From positions 1 through 32,234 of the forward strand of contig JAHEDI010000036.1 of NCBI GenBank assembly GCA_024641305.1: DNA of 32,234 nt, in the 5' to 3' direction. The position numbers and the translations under genes are program-made. Each line of letters opens with the position of its first letter. Positions within the stretch are counted from its first letter, which is position 1. The DNA comes from a bacterium (GTDB lineage Bacteria > Actinomycetota > Acidimicrobiia > Spongiisociales > JAENVV01). The notes under the pieces are model-generated. The model did no database searches, had not been told where the DNA came from, and worked only from the letters and a program-made list of their open reading frames with translations. Positions 15,361-24,215 of the stretch are shown here, piece after piece.

Positions 15361-16280
15361 GCGTGCTGGTTGATACGAACACCCGGGTCCTGGTTCAGGG
15401 GATGGGCCAGACCGGCCGGTTCCACACCGACACTGCCCTCGCCTACGGGACGAACATGGTTGGCGCCGTCCACCCGTCCAAGGCGGGAACGATCGAGCAC
15501 TTCGAAGGCGAAACCGATCACAGCGGAGTCCAGGGTCGCGCCGACATCTATTCGGCGGATCTGCCCATCTTCCGGAGTGTTGTTGAGGCAGCCGAAGCGA
15601 CGGGCGCCAATGCGTCGGTGATCTATGTCCCGCCACCATTCGCAGCCGACGCCATCATGGAGGCGGCCGCGGCGGGTATCGAACTCATCGTCTGCATTAC
15701 CGAAGGCATTCCCGTAGGTGACATGGTGATTGCCAAGCGATACCTGGAGGACAAGAACGTTCGACTCGTTGGACCGAACTGCCCGGGGGTCATTACACCT
15801 CAGCAGTGCAAGATCGGCATCATGCCGGGCTATATCCACAAGCCAGGCAAGATCGGCGTCGTGAGTCGCTCGGGAACCCTCACGTATGAAGCGGTGTTCC
15901 AGCTGACCAATAACGGACTCGGCCAGACGACCGCCATCGGCATCGGTGGCGATCCCGTGAACGGGACCAACTTCGTCGACTGTCTCGACCTCTTCAATCA
16001 AGACCCCGATACCGAAGGCGTCATCATGATTGGCGAGATCGGTGGAACGGCCGAAGAAGAAGCCGCCGAATGGATCCAGCAGTACATGACCAAGCCGGTC
16101 GCCGGGTTCATTGCAGGCACCACCGCCCCAGCTGGCAAGCGGATGGGCCATGCCGGCGCCATCATCTCGGGTGGTAAAGGAACGGCCGCCGACAAAATTG
16201 CCGCACTGAAAAAGGCTGGCATTGTCGTCGCCCCGACCCCAACCGACATGGGAACCGCCATGCTCGAGGCACTCGGGTAA
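15357..16280 (+). CDS. sucD: Succinyl-CoA synthetase, alpha subunit
   Basis: 307 residues, the CoA-binding and phosphohistidine-bearing partner of SucC. The N-terminal Rossmann-type CoA site reads [12 protein letters not shown] (13-24). [12 protein letters not shown] (137-148) and [12 protein letters not shown] (167-178) are family signatures. The active-site His lies in [17 protein letters not shown] (261-277), with His265 as the phosphorylated residue. Length is slightly above the usual 290 or so, with a short N-terminal extension. It starts within the sucC stop, so equal translation of the two subunits is likely. Confidence 0.97.
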   Translation: MSVLVDTNTRVLVQGMGQTGRFHTDTALAYGTNMVGAVHPSKAGTIEHFEGETDHSGVQGRADIYSADLPIFRSVVEAAEATGANASVIYVPPPFAADAIMEAAAAGIELIVCITEGIPVGDMVIAKRYLEDKNVRLVGPNCPGVITPQQCKIGIMPGYIHKPGKIGVVSRSGTLTYEAVFQLTNNGLGQTTAIGIGGDPVNGTNFVDCLDLFNQDPDTEGVIMIGEIGGTAEEEAAEWIQQYMTKPVAGFIAGTTAPAGKRMGHAGAIISGGKGTAADKIAALKKAGIVVAPTPTDMGTAMLEALG

Positions 16281-16298
16281 ACAACCCGTCAGCGCCAG

Positions 16299-16304
16299 TA
16301 GGCT
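16299..16304 (+). promoter_or_regulatory. Candidate leaderless -10 for the truncated haemoglobin
   Basis: TAGGCT ends 6 nt before the GTG at 16311, so transcription would begin at or next to the start codon. No ribosome site is present. The same layout is seen at 19840 and 28446. Confidence 0.4.
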
Positions 16305-16310
16305 CGACCT

Positions 16311-16745
16311 GTGGACATTCGACCAGCTTCCGAGCATTCGCACCCGTGGGGTGGGGCCGCCACTCCGTATGAGGAGCTCGGCGGCGAAGAGCGAGTCCGG
16401 GAACTTGCGGATGCCTTTTACGACATCGTCGATGAGAGCTCACCGGTCCTTCGGGCGATGTTGCCGCTCGACTTGTCCGTGTCCCGCCAGAAGCTGTTTG
16501 AGTTCCTCAGTGGGTGGATGGGTGGGCCAGGACTGTACTGGGAGCGGCACGGCCATCCTCGTCTCCGTATGCGTCATGCCCGGTTTCCCATCGACGATCA
16601 CGCCGCCGATGAATGGTCGCGTTGCATGGACGTCGCTTTGGAGCGAATCGGAGCCGACCAGGCGGTGAGGGCTTATCTGGCCGAAGAACTCAGCAAGGCA
16701 GCTCAGTCGTTACGCAACCTGGCCTCGCCGGACCCGTTGATCTAG
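16311..16745 (+). CDS. Group II truncated haemoglobin (trHbO type)
   Basis: 144 residues, a haem protein that binds O2 or NO. Motifs in order: TPYEELGGEERVRELADAFY (18-37, Tyr37 as the B10 distal residue), LSGWMGG (66-72), LYWERHGHPRLRMRHARFPI (75-94, His89 as the proximal haem ligand) and DEWSRCMDVAL (100-110, Trp102 at the G8 place typical of group II). The start is GTG with a candidate -10 six nt upstream and no ribosome site, suggesting a leaderless message. The stop TAG shares the CTAG tetramer with the stop of the convergent ABC permease. Role inferred from the family: oxygen handling or nitrosative-stress defence. Confidence 0.93.
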   Translation: MDIRPASEHSHPWGGAATPYEELGGEERVRELADAFYDIVDESSPVLRAMLPLDLSVSRQKLFEFLSGWMGGPGLYWERHGHPRLRMRHARFPIDDHAADEWSRCMDVALERIGADQAVRAYLAEELSKAAQSLRNLASPDPLI

Positions 16746-17827
16746 GCGTTCGTCAACGCAGGCCTTTGGTGCTTTGCCTCGCCGACCAAACGCCCTTCCA
16801 GCGATCTCCCGAAACGCATCACGATTGGTAGAAGTGCGACACAGATCACGGCAGCGATGGCCAGCTGCGGAGCGACATCTGCCAGGGTTGCTCCGTTGAT
16901 GGACAAATCGAAAATTGGCTGGAGAAAGTAATACGTCGGGCCGAGTTTGGCGATCCATTGGGGGAGGGTCGGCCAAATGGTGAATAGGACCGGAAATAGC
17001 AGCAAGATCGCTCCGCCCTTCCACGCCGCGAACATGGTGGCAGTGTCGGGCGCCCACGACCCGAGCATCAGACCGATCTCGGCCATCATGATCGCCCCGA
17101 CAGTGATCGCCAACAGGATGGCCACTGGGGCGCTTCCGAACGCACTGTTGAGGAGCAGTGTCATGACGCCGGTGAGAATGGCCAGGATGGTTCCCAGCAA
17201 GCCTTTGGCCACGAGAACATCTTTGAGCTGGGCCGGAGTTACCAGCATCGCGCTTAACGTTCGACGGGTCTTTTCCTCGATGAGGCTTGCGGCGGGGACC
17301 ATGACGCCGGCGATGGCCACGGCCATAATGACCAGCATCGGGAGCATCCTCACCGATAGTTCAAGGCCCTGATCCCCGATTGGTACCACGGAAACGTCGA
17401 CGGGCGAATCCACGGCCGACATGGTTCGAACGAGGTCCAGGGCGGTGACCCCGAGGATGATTCGATTCGAGGCAAGGCTATCGCCGCCCACCCAGAACTG
17501 GAGCTGTGGCTGGGCGCCGCTACGGACCAAGTCGTCGAATCCGACCTCAAGAACCAATCCAGCGTCGAGATTGCCTTCTTCGACCTGCCGGCGTAGTTCC
17601 CCTGCGTCGTCGAGGAAGGTGACCTCGATGCCCTCCAGCTGAGCAGCCGCCTCCGTAACGTCGGAGTCGCCAAGGTCGACGATCCCGAGCCGTGGTTCGG
17701 TGTTGAACAGCCCGCCAAACACCATGCGGAAAGCGAAGGTCAAGACGACTGGCAAAACCAGTGCCCACAGGATCATCGGCGAACGGGGCCCGAGGGAGAG
17801 ATCTTTGAGCAAGATCTTGCGGATCAT
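16742..17827 (-). CDS. ABC-2 type permease, NatB-like (second subunit)
   Basis: 361 residues from the ATG at 17827, which overlaps the previous gene's stop as ATGA. The frame is open further upstream, but that part lies inside the other permease. Membrane helix 1 (about 19-39, ILWALVLPVVLTFAFRMVFG) is followed by a long extracytoplasmic domain (about 40-160). A set of helices then runs from SVRMLPMLVIMAVAIAGVMV to the end; LIEEKTRRTLSAMLVTPA is the typical ABC-2 coupling segment. This is the NatB/YhaP-like layout of ABC exporters. It should pair with the permease at 17824-18900 and the ATPase at 18897-19760. The substrate (Na+, peptide or drug) is unknown. Confidence 0.9.
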   Translation of the reverse strand: MIRKILLKDLSLGPRSPMILWALVLPVVLTFAFRMVFGGLFNTEPRLGIVDLGDSDVTEAAAQLEGIEVTFLDDAGELRRQVEEGNLDAGLVLEVGFDDLVRSGAQPQLQFWVGGDSLASNRIILGVTALDLVRTMSAVDSPVDVSVVPIGDQGLELSVRMLPMLVIMAVAIAGVMVPAASLIEEKTRRTLSAMLVTPAQLKDVLVAKGLLGTILAILTGVMTLLLNSAFGSAPVAILLAITVGAIMMAEIGLMLGSWAPDTATMFAAWKGGAILLLFPVLFTIWPTLPQWIAKLGPTYYFLQPIFDLSINGATLADVAPQLAIAAVICVALLPIVMRFGRSLEGRLVGEAKHQRPALTNA

Positions 17828-18900
17828 AAGCGAATCACCCTTCGTTTCAGCACGATAAGTCCCGCAGCAAACGCAACGACACACCAGCCGGCCAGTATCA
17901 GGAGAGGCCCGGCCAGCTGTCGGAAGCTCTCGCCATACGCGGTGGCGCCGACGATCGCCTCGACCAACCCCCAACTGGGCAGGACTTGAATCCACCCGGC
18001 GGCCGTGCCGGGAAAGAGCGCGGCAATTGCGGGAATGATCAACGGGATGAGGAACAGAACGCTCCAGAAGATGATCGAAATGAAGTCGCGGCCCGCTGAT
18101 CCGGCCCACAATCCGAATCCGGTCACGAGAATCGCCCCGAGGAGTAGTGACACGAGAAGCACCAAGGTATTTGTGCCGAACGAACCGATGGCTGCCATGA
18201 GCAACACTGCCTGGCTGAAAGCCAGAAGTGTCCCCAAGATTGACTTTGCCGTGAGGAAGTCCGCCACGGTGGTTGGGGTCGCCAGGATGGCAGTCACCGT
18301 GCGTTGTTGGATTTCCGAGGCGACCAGGGTGGCGAGTGCCATCATCTCCACCATGAGCATCAAGAAGACGAACATCGGTCGCATGGTCTCCTGCAGCGAA
18401 ACCTGATTCCCTGCCCGGTCGGTTCCGAGCAATATCTCTTGTTCGGTTGGGAGGATGACGAGCGGAGGGTTGCCTGCTGCCGCATAGGCCAATTCTCGAA
18501 CCATCGAACTCAGCGCTCCGCGAACTTCGGATGGAACCTCTGAGGTAACAAAGAGCGTTACCTCAGTCTCGTTGCCGGTCGCCACTTTGGTGATGAAGTC
18601 GGGGGGAAAGGCCAATCCGACGGCGGGACCGTCGCCAGCCCGGATCGCCGCCTCGAGTGCGGCACCTGAATCGAAAGGCGTGATGGTGAGTCCGGCGCCG
18701 CCGGTGAGTTCGTTGAAGTAGGCATCCATGCCCGTCTGAGCGATTCCCATCTCAATGGATTCGTTGACGGTGTTGGGCAGTACCCAAAAAATCGCCACGT
18801 AGAAGACGAGACCGAGGACGGTCATGAAGAGATAGAACCGATCCCGGGTGAAGGCCCAGAGGTCCTTGGCGACAATCGCACGAATAGCGGGCCAATTCAC
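17824..18900 (-). CDS. ABC-2 type permease, NatB-like (first subunit)
   Basis: 358 residues from GTG at 18900, overlapping the ATPase stop as GTGA. Helix 1 (about 21-41, RFYLFMTVLGLVFYVAIFWV) precedes a large extracytoplasmic domain (about 42-180) and a C-terminal bundle from MFVFLMLMVEMMALATLVAS on. ASEIQQRTVTAILATPTTVA is the coupling segment, equivalent to EEKTRRTLSAMLVTPA in the partner. Two different NatB-like permeases with one ATPase suggest a heterodimeric channel. Regulation probably follows the promoter upstream of the ATPase. Confidence 0.9.
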   Translation of the reverse strand: MNWPAIRAIVAKDLWAFTRDRFYLFMTVLGLVFYVAIFWVLPNTVNESIEMGIAQTGMDAYFNELTGGAGLTITPFDSGAALEAAIRAGDGPAVGLAFPPDFITKVATGNETEVTLFVTSEVPSEVRGALSSMVRELAYAAAGNPPLVILPTEQEILLGTDRAGNQVSLQETMRPMFVFLMLMVEMMALATLVASEIQQRTVTAILATPTTVADFLTAKSILGTLLAFSQAVLLMAAIGSFGTNTLVLLVSLLLGAILVTGFGLWAGSAGRDFISIIFWSVLFLIPLIIPAIAALFPGTAAGWIQVLPSWGLVEAIVGATAYGESFRQLAGPLLILAGWCVVAFAAGLIVLKRRVIRL

Positions 18901-19760
18901 GCGGTCAAGCCCCTCCCGGCGTACTCGACGAAGATATCCTCCAGGGTCGCTTCCTCGGTATGAATCGTGAGGATGTGTCCGGCCGACATGGCCTGGCGTA
19001 ATTGTTCGGTTGCGTCAGGGTCGTCGAGCGGCACCACGATTTCGGTGATGACGCCGTCGTCGCGGCTGCGAACCTTGACCGCGCGCTGGCCATGCGCCAG
19101 CTTGAGTTCTTCGGGTGTGTCGACGGCCAGAATCGACCCTTCGTTGATGAAGGCCACTCGATTGGAGAGCTCATCGGCTTCGAACATGTCGTGGGTGGTC
19201 AATATGACCGCCGCTCCGCGGGCGGCTTGATCCTTGATGAGGTCCCTAATGGTTCGTGACGAGACGGGGTCGAGACCGTCGGTCGGCTCGTCCAGGAACA
19301 AGATGTCCGGTTCGTTGATCAGACTTCTGGCCAGCATGAGCCGCTGGCGCATACCTTTCGAGTAGGTGGATACCCGGTCATCGGCCCGCCCGGCCAGATC
19401 GACCCGGGTGAGGAGTGGTATCGGATCGAACCGTTTGATCCCGAACAGGCTTGCGAAGAAACGTAGATTTTCGACTGCCGACATGGCGTCGTAAACATTC
19501 TTCTCTTCGAAACAGACCCCCATCCGGGCCTGAATGGCCTCGCGAGCTTCCGGCATGGGATGCCCGAGGATTGTGATCGATCCGGAATCGGGTCGCAACT
19601 GTCCCGTGAGCATTCTGATCGTGGTCGACTTGCCGGCCCCGTTCGGCCCAAGCAGCCCCACGATCTCACCCGCCGCCACCTCAAGCGAGAGGTTGTCGAC
19701 GGCCCGCACCTGCCCAAACGAATAGCTGAGCCCCGACACGGAGAGCGCACTGTTGGGCAT
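18897..19760 (-). CDS. ABC transporter ATP-binding protein, NatA-like
   Basis: 287 residues. The start is ATG at 19760 with an AAGGAAGGGG ribosome site; the frame runs from 19808, but the fold begins here. Motifs: Walker A GPNGAGKSTT (38-47), signature YSKGMRQRLMLARSL (usual LSGGQ replaced by YSKGM, common in NatA/DrrA-type exporters), Walker B ILFLDEPTDGLDP and H-loop LTTHD. A C-terminal extension of about 70 residues ends in TLEDIFVEYAG, the normal DrrA/NatA tail. First gene of the three-gene exporter operon, with 4-nt overlaps. A candidate -10 TAGATT lies at 19792-19787 (minus). Confidence 0.95.
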   Translation of the reverse strand: MPNSALSVSGLSYSFGQVRAVDNLSLEVAAGEIVGLLGPNGAGKSTTIRMLTGQLRPDSGSITILGHPMPEAREAIQARMGVCFEEKNVYDAMSAVENLRFFASLFGIKRFDPIPLLTRVDLAGRADDRVSTYSKGMRQRLMLARSLINEPDILFLDEPTDGLDPVSSRTIRDLIKDQAARGAAVILTTHDMFEADELSNRVAFINEGSILAVDTPEELKLAHGQRAVKVRSRDDGVITEIVVPLDDPDATEQLRQAMSAGHILTIHTEEATLEDIFVEYAGRGLTA

Positions 19761-19786
19761 CTGAACCCCTTCCTTAGGCTCTTCCG

Positions 19787-19792
19787 AATCTA
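19787..19792 (-). promoter_or_regulatory. Candidate -10 for the ABC exporter operon
   Basis: On the minus strand TAGATT precedes the ATG at 19760 by 26 nt, with the AAGGAAGGGG ribosome site between. It is divergent from the purN promoter (19840-19845). No clear -35 is seen. Confidence 0.4.
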
Positions 19793-19839
19793 TCACCGTC
19801 CTGGCCAACGGGGCCGGGTTTGAGGTTGTCTGGCCGAAC

Positions 19840-19845
19840 TACACT
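19840..19845 (+). promoter_or_regulatory. Candidate leaderless -10 for purN-purH
   Basis: TACACT ends 7 nt before the GTG at 19853, so the message would start at the start codon itself. No ribosome site lies before that GTG. Confidence 0.45.
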
Positions 19846-19852
19846 TCCCGGC

Positions 19853-20461
19853 GTGCGGACGGCAGTTTTGATATCGGGATCGGGATCGAATCTGCAAGCC
19901 ATTGTGGATGCTCAGGCTGATGACCCCTCGTTTTCAGCTGAGCTTGCCGTCGTGGTATCAGATCGGCACGGTGTTGGTGGTCTGCTGCGGGCGGAGGCCT
20001 GTGGAATCCCATCGGAAGTAGTCAACTGGTCCGACTACCCGGATCGAGCGGCGTTTACGGCCGCGATTTGCGAAACCCTGGACCGCTACGGCGTCGAGTT
20101 GGTGGTCCTGGCCGGATTCATGCGGATACTTTCCGAAGAAGCCATCCAACGATTCCCCAATGCGATTTTGAACATTCATCCGGCGCTTCTGCCGGCTTTT
20201 CCCGGTGCTCACGCCGTCGAGGATGCCCTGGCATATGGTGTGAAAACCACTGGTGTCACGGTTCATTTCGTCGATGAGCATGTCGATCATGGGCCGATCA
20301 TTGCCCAGGAACCGGTGCCGGTCATGGCCGCCGATACGGCTGGGTTGCTGCACAGCCGGATTCAAACGATCGAACATCGTCTATATCCGAAATGTGTCCG
20401 GGCGGCGGCGTCGGGTCACCTTCGCGTCGAAGGAAGAACGGTGATCTGGAATGAACGTTGA
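19853..20461 (+). CDS. purN: Phosphoribosylglycinamide formyltransferase 1 (GART)
   Basis: 202 residues. It transfers a formyl group from 10-formyl-THF to GAR, the third step of purine synthesis. The start GTG at 19853 gives VRTAVLISGSGSNLQAI, the family's first strand and P-loop-like turn; the earlier TTG at 19820 adds residues that are not family-like. Catalytic elements: NIHPALLPAFPGAHAVEDAL (Asn/His pair in NIHPALLP) and GVTVHFVDEHVDHGPIIAQE (the Asp of VDHG). The end overlaps purH by 11 nt. FolD, encoded about 2.8 kb downstream, makes its cofactor. Confidence 0.96.
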   Translation: MRTAVLISGSGSNLQAIVDAQADDPSFSAELAVVVSDRHGVGGLLRAEACGIPSEVVNWSDYPDRAAFTAAICETLDRYGVELVVLAGFMRILSEEAIQRFPNAILNIHPALLPAFPGAHAVEDALAYGVKTTGVTVHFVDEHVDHGPIIAQEPVPVMAADTAGLLHSRIQTIEHRLYPKCVRAAASGHLRVEGRTVIWNER

Positions 20462-21995
20462 GGTACGACGCGCGCTCGTCTCGGTCTATGACAAAGAGGG
20501 ACTCGTGGAGTTCTGTTCTGCCTTGGTAGCAAATGGCGTTGAGATCGTCTCGTCGGGTGGAACCGCCCGATTTCTTACTCAGGCCGGTCTTCCGGTCACG
20601 TCAGTTGAGTCTGTCACCGGTGCTGCTGAAATGCTGGGCGGTCGAGTCAAGACGCTGCATCCCAACATCCACGGAGGGATCCTTGCCAACCGCGCCGACG
20701 AGATTCACCTTGCCGATCTTGCAGCACGACAGATCGAGCCTTTCGATTTGGTCGTGTGCAACCTTTATCCGTTTCGCCAAACCGTGGCGGTTCCCGGCGT
20801 CACGGTGGCTGAGGCAATTGAACAGATCGATATCGGTGGGCCGACGATGGTGCGAGCGGCGGCCAAGAACCACGCCTGGGTAGGGATCGTCACGTCGCCC
20901 GGTCAATACGGCGAAGTCGCGGCGGCGGTCGGCGCAGAGGGTTTGTCAGATGAGCTCCGGACCCGTCTCGCCAGGGAAGCCTTTTTCCATACCGCCTCCT
21001 ACGACGCAGGCATCGTGAACTGGTTCGCTCGCGACGAGCAGCTTCCCGAGCATGTCGTTACTCCGCTGCGACGCCGGACGGTGCTTCGATACGGCGAAAA
21101 CCCGCACCAGGCAGGAGCCCTTTACCATCAGGACGAAACCTCGTCATGGTGGGATGGTGTGGTCCAACACGCCGGGATCACCCTGAGTTACCTCAACCTG
21201 TTCGACGCCGGCGCGGCCTGGGTGTTGGCCAACGATCTGGCCGGTGAGTTTGGTTTGCCGGCCGCGGCGATCATCAAACATGCCAACCCGTGCGGGGCGG
21301 CGGTCGGCGCCGACCTGGCCGACACGTACCAACGTGCCTACGAGTGCGACCCTCGGTCGGCCTTTGGCGGGATCGTGGCGTTGTCTGCGCCGGTGGATGT
21401 CGCCACGCTGGATCGGATCGTCGAAGCGGCTCAGGCTGACGTGGTGATCGCGCCTGGCTATGGACCGGGAGTAGTTGGAGGGCTGATCGCCAAACGGAAA
21501 AACACGCGAATCCTCGAAGCGCCCGCGCCAGGGATGGACTCCTTTGAGCTTCGTCAGATTTCTGGTGGATGGCTCGGCCAGGTTGCGCACCATTTCGCCT
21601 CCGGGCCTCATACCTGGCAGGTTGTGACGAAGCGGACCCCGACCGCTGCTGAACGAGCTGACGCGGCGTTCGCCTGGCGAGTCTGTGGGCACGTCAACTC
21701 GAACGCCATCGTCCTTGCCAAGGACGGGACCGCCTGGGGGATCGGAGCCGGCCAACAGAACCGGGTCGAGGCGGGTGAAATCGCTGCCGCCAAGGCGGCC
21801 GGCCGAGCGGTCGGTGGAGCGTGCGCCTCGGATGCGTTCTATCCGTTCCCCGACGGAATCGAAGCGGCCGCCGCCTCGGGAGCGACCGTGGTGGTCCAGC
21901 CAGGCGGGGCGATGCGCGACGCGGATGTTATTGCTCGGGCCGATGAACTCGGCCTCGCCATGCTCTTCACGGGAGAACGCCACTTTCTCCACTAG
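20451..21995 (+). CDS. purH: Bifunctional AICAR formyltransferase/IMP cyclohydrolase
   Basis: 514 residues, the last two steps of IMP synthesis. The N-terminal MGS-like cyclohydrolase domain (about 5-195) shows [11 protein letters not shown] (32-42), [16 protein letters not shown] (63-78) and CNLYPF (103-108). The C-terminal transformylase domain has [10 protein letters not shown] (213-222), [13 protein letters not shown] (274-286, the Lys-His pair near catalysis) and GDAIIKR-like core segments. The end, ITGERHFLH-type (reads FTGERHFLH), is the standard C-terminus. ATG at 20451 lies inside purN, so the pair is translationally coupled. The following 170 nt have GC-rich self-complementary runs but no convincing terminator. 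Confidence 0.97.
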   Translation: MNVEVRRALVSVYDKEGLVEFCSALVANGVEIVSSGGTARFLTQAGLPVTSVESVTGAAEMLGGRVKTLHPNIHGGILANRADEIHLADLAARQIEPFDLVVCNLYPFRQTVAVPGVTVAEAIEQIDIGGPTMVRAAAKNHAWVGIVTSPGQYGEVAAAVGAEGLSDELRTRLAREAFFHTASYDAGIVNWFARDEQLPEHVVTPLRRRTVLRYGENPHQAGALYHQDETSSWWDGVVQHAGITLSYLNLFDAGAAWVLANDLAGEFGLPAAAIIKHANPCGAAVGADLADTYQRAYECDPRSAFGGIVALSAPVDVATLDRIVEAAQADVVIAPGYGPGVVGGLIAKRKNTRILEAPAPGMDSFELRQISGGWLGQVAHHFASGPHTWQVVTKRTPTAAERADAAFAWRVCGHVNSNAIVLAKDGTAWGIGAGQQNRVEAGEIAAAKAAGRAVGGACASDAFYPFPDGIEAAAASGATVVVQPGGAMRDADVIARADELGLAMLFTGERHFLH

Positions 21996-22136
21996 GGGCC
22001 GGCCGGACTGGCCAGGCCAGGCCGCGCTCGTTTCAGGAAAGTGGCCACCCTCATGCCGTTCTCAGTGGCGTTTTCGTTGGTCGGTTTGTCCGACATTTGG
22101 GACTTCCAGCGATGGTGAAAGCCCAGTTTCTGGCCG

Positions 22137-22142
22137 TAGAAT
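22137..22142 (+). promoter_or_regulatory. Candidate -10 for the GerMN lipoprotein
   Basis: TAGAAT lies 23 nt before the ATG at 22166, with an AACAGGAGA ribosome site between. No strong -35 is seen. Confidence 0.4.
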
Positions 22143-22165
22143 TCGGATAGGAACAGGAGACTTAC

Positions 22166-23209
22166 ATGACTGCAAGAACCGTTTTGGTCGGTTTGATTGT
22201 CGGAGGGGTGTTGCTGACTTCCTGCGGAGGCGATGCAACCACGACGACCTCCGTCGCTCCGACTACGAGCTTGGCATCCACCACGACCTCTGTCCCCGAC
22301 CGTACGACGACGACGGGGGCGAGTACCACCACGACCACCTCAACGACGACGTCAACGCCCGGGGTTGGTGTCCTCGTCTACTACTCAACCGGTGATGGGA
22401 CTGACTGTGGCCTGGTCGCTCCTTTTGAGCGAACGATCCCGGCGGACGTTGATCCGATCTTCGGGGCACTGGAGCAGTTGGTGGTCGGTCCAACGACCTC
22501 AGAAGCGGCGGCCGGCGCTGGTTCTTTCTTTTCAGAGGCAACCGCCGATGCGGTTCTGTCGGCCACCTTGACCAATGGCCTGCTTACGGTGGACTTCTTC
22601 GATTACCGGAACGAGCTTGCCAATGCATCGACGAGTTGTGGAAGCGAGGCGTTCTTATCGTCGCTCAACGACACGGTGTTTCAGTTCAGTGAGGTCGAAC
22701 GGGCCCGGTACACGATCTTTGGAAGCTGCAACGCCTTCTACAACTGGCTCCAGCGAGATTGCCAGGATCAGACGCGGACCGGATCCGTAAGTGTTGACCT
22801 GAACACGAACGACCTGGCTTCTGGTTCGGGATGCACGCCCGGCACCGCCGTCCTGCCTGACGGGGAGTGGTTTGGATATGTTGTCACGGCTGCGAGCTCC
22901 GACCTCGAGTTCGACCTGGCGTGCTGGTTCAGCGGAGTGCCGGCGGCCGATGCCGCCGCCGAAGACGGAGAGGAATCGCCACCTCCCAATGACTACTACG
23001 TTCGGAACCAGTCGTCGGCCCTCCGAACGGTCACCGTCGATGCTGCCGCCGTGGTGGAGCAGTTGGTTGATCCTGGGGGACCGGACCTAGCGACGGTTAC
23101 CTACGGAGAATGGTCGGCAGGTTGGGGAAGTCTCGACTACCAGCCAGGAGTCTGGCTGACCATCAAAGACGGCAAGATCACAGAGATCATGGAGCAGTAC
23201 GTTCCCTAA
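22166..23209 (+). CDS. Lipoprotein with GerMN-like domain
   Basis: 347 residues. The signal ends in a lipobox, LLTSC (Cys20), so the protein should be lipid-anchored outside the membrane. A Thr/Ser-rich linker (about 24-65, TTTT and TTTS runs) acts as a spacer. Residues about 68-195 look like a GerMN domain: VLVYYSTGDG, a central ALEQLVVGPTT, GLLTVDFFDYRNEL and a C-terminal FSEVERARYTIFGSC. This domain is named from spore germination proteins but is common in lipoproteins of non-sporulating actinobacteria (LpqB-like). The C-terminal part (about 215-347) is acidic with VTYGEWSAGWGSLDYQPGVW; its role is unknown. It separates purH from folD and has its own candidate promoter. Confidence 0.8.
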   Translation: MTARTVLVGLIVGGVLLTSCGGDATTTTSVAPTTSLASTTTSVPDRTTTTGASTTTTTSTTTSTPGVGVLVYYSTGDGTDCGLVAPFERTIPADVDPIFGALEQLVVGPTTSEAAAGAGSFFSEATADAVLSATLTNGLLTVDFFDYRNELANASTSCGSEAFLSSLNDTVFQFSEVERARYTIFGSCNAFYNWLQRDCQDQTRTGSVSVDLNTNDLASGSGCTPGTAVLPDGEWFGYVVTAASSDLEFDLACWFSGVPAADAAAEDGEESPPPNDYYVRNQSSALRTVTVDAAAVVEQLVDPGGPDLATVTYGEWSAGWGSLDYQPGVWLTIKDGKITEIMEQYVP

Positions 23210-23229
23210 AGGGCAAGGCGTCCATCCGC

Positions 23230-23235
23230 TACTGT
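23230..23235 (+). promoter_or_regulatory. Candidate -10 for folD
   Basis: TACTGT lies 23 nt before the ATG at 23259, leaving a short leader with TAGGAGA as ribosome site. Confidence 0.35.
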
Positions 23236-23258
23236 GCCTGCAGCAGTTTTAGGAGACC

Positions 23259-24119
23259 ATGAGCGCCATGATTCTGGACGGCAAAGCCGTCGCCGAAACC
23301 GTCAAAGCCGACGTTGCCACCCGGGTGGCAGCTCTCAACCAGCGAGGAGTCTCCGTCGGCCTGGCCACGGTGCTCGTAGGGGACGACCCCGCTTCGCACG
23401 TCTACGTCCGCAGCAAGCGCCGGACGGCCGAGGCGACGGGGATCAACTCGTTCCACCATGAGCTGCCGGCAAACACCCCTCAGAGAGACATAGAAGCACT
23501 GATCGAGCAACTGAATGCCGATCCGGCAGTTGACGGCATCCTCGTCCAGCTGCCCCTTCCGCACGGTTTGGATTCCGATCGGATTACCGAACTGATCGAT
23601 CCGTCAAAGGATGCCGATGGGCTCCATCCCTTTAACCTCGGTCTGCTCGTACTGGGACGCGATGGTCTCACTCCGTGCACACCGACCGGAGTGTTGCGAA
23701 TCCTGGAACATTACGGGATTGAGATCTCGGGCAAGAACGTGGTGATTGTGGGTCGCTCATTCCTGGTGGGTCGCCCTCAGGCCCTACTGATGATCCAGAA
23801 GGGGGCCGATGCCACCGTCACGATCGCTCATTCGCGAACCAATGATCTGGCAGCCGTGTGTCGGGGAGCTGACATCATCGTGGCGGCGGTTGGGGTGCCC
23901 AAGCTTATTGGCGCCGGTCACGTATCTCCCGGCGCAGTGGTGATCGATGTGGGGATCAACCGCACCGATGATGGTCTTGTCGGCGATGTTGACTTCGATG
24001 CGGTTCAAGATATCGTCAGCGCCATCACGCCGGTTCCCGGCGGGGTCGGTCCGATGACGGTCGCCATGCTGATGCACAACACCGTGACCGCAGCCGAATG
24101 GCGAGCGGCCGGCGGCTGA
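23259..24119 (+). CDS. folD: Methylene-THF dehydrogenase/methenyl-THF cyclohydrolase
   Basis: 286 residues. It interconverts 5,10-methylene-THF and 10-formyl-THF, feeding PurN and PurH. The catalytic region SHVYVRSKRRTAEATGI (46-62) holds the expected Tyr49 and Lys53. DGILVQLPLPHGLD and DPSKDADGLHPFN are family signatures, followed by TPCTPTGVLRIL. The dinucleotide site reads VVIVGRSFLVGRPQALLM (usual GRSNIVGKP, here FLVGRP). GAVVIDVGINR and TPVPGGVGPMTVAMLMHNT close the domain. Two ATGs are possible (23259 and 23268); the AGGAG is 3 nt from the first and 12 nt from the second, so the choice is open. Confidence 0.96.
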   Translation: MSAMILDGKAVAETVKADVATRVAALNQRGVSVGLATVLVGDDPASHVYVRSKRRTAEATGINSFHHELPANTPQRDIEALIEQLNADPAVDGILVQLPLPHGLDSDRITELIDPSKDADGLHPFNLGLLVLGRDGLTPCTPTGVLRILEHYGIEISGKNVVIVGRSFLVGRPQALLMIQKGADATVTIAHSRTNDLAAVCRGADIIVAAVGVPKLIGAGHVSPGAVVIDVGINRTDDGLVGDVDFDAVQDIVSAITPVPGGVGPMTVAMLMHNTVTAAEWRAAGG

Positions 24120-24169
24120 CGCCCGCCGACCGGCTAGCACGTCAGTTCCAGTCGGCCGGAGCTTGTTGC

Positions 24170-24175
24170 TAGCCT
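24170..24175 (+). promoter_or_regulatory. Candidate -10 for icd
   Basis: TAGCCT lies 40 nt before the icd ATG, with GGAGG (24203-24207) as ribosome site. No clear -35 is seen. Confidence 0.3.
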
Positions 24176-24215
24176 CTTGACCTGAACAAACTCTCTGCTT
24201 CACGGAGGCAAAACC

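Noticed and set aside
15333-16343. 336-codon antisense frame over sucD
   Set aside because: sucD is unmistakable; the antisense frame is Gly/Arg/Asp-rich as expected of a shadow.
21144-21992. 282-codon antisense frame over purH
   Set aside because: Arg/Gly-rich shadow of a clear purH gene.
21996-22060. GC-rich self-complementary stretch after purH as terminator
   Set aside because: Many short GGCC pairings but no single stable stem with a loop; not convincing.
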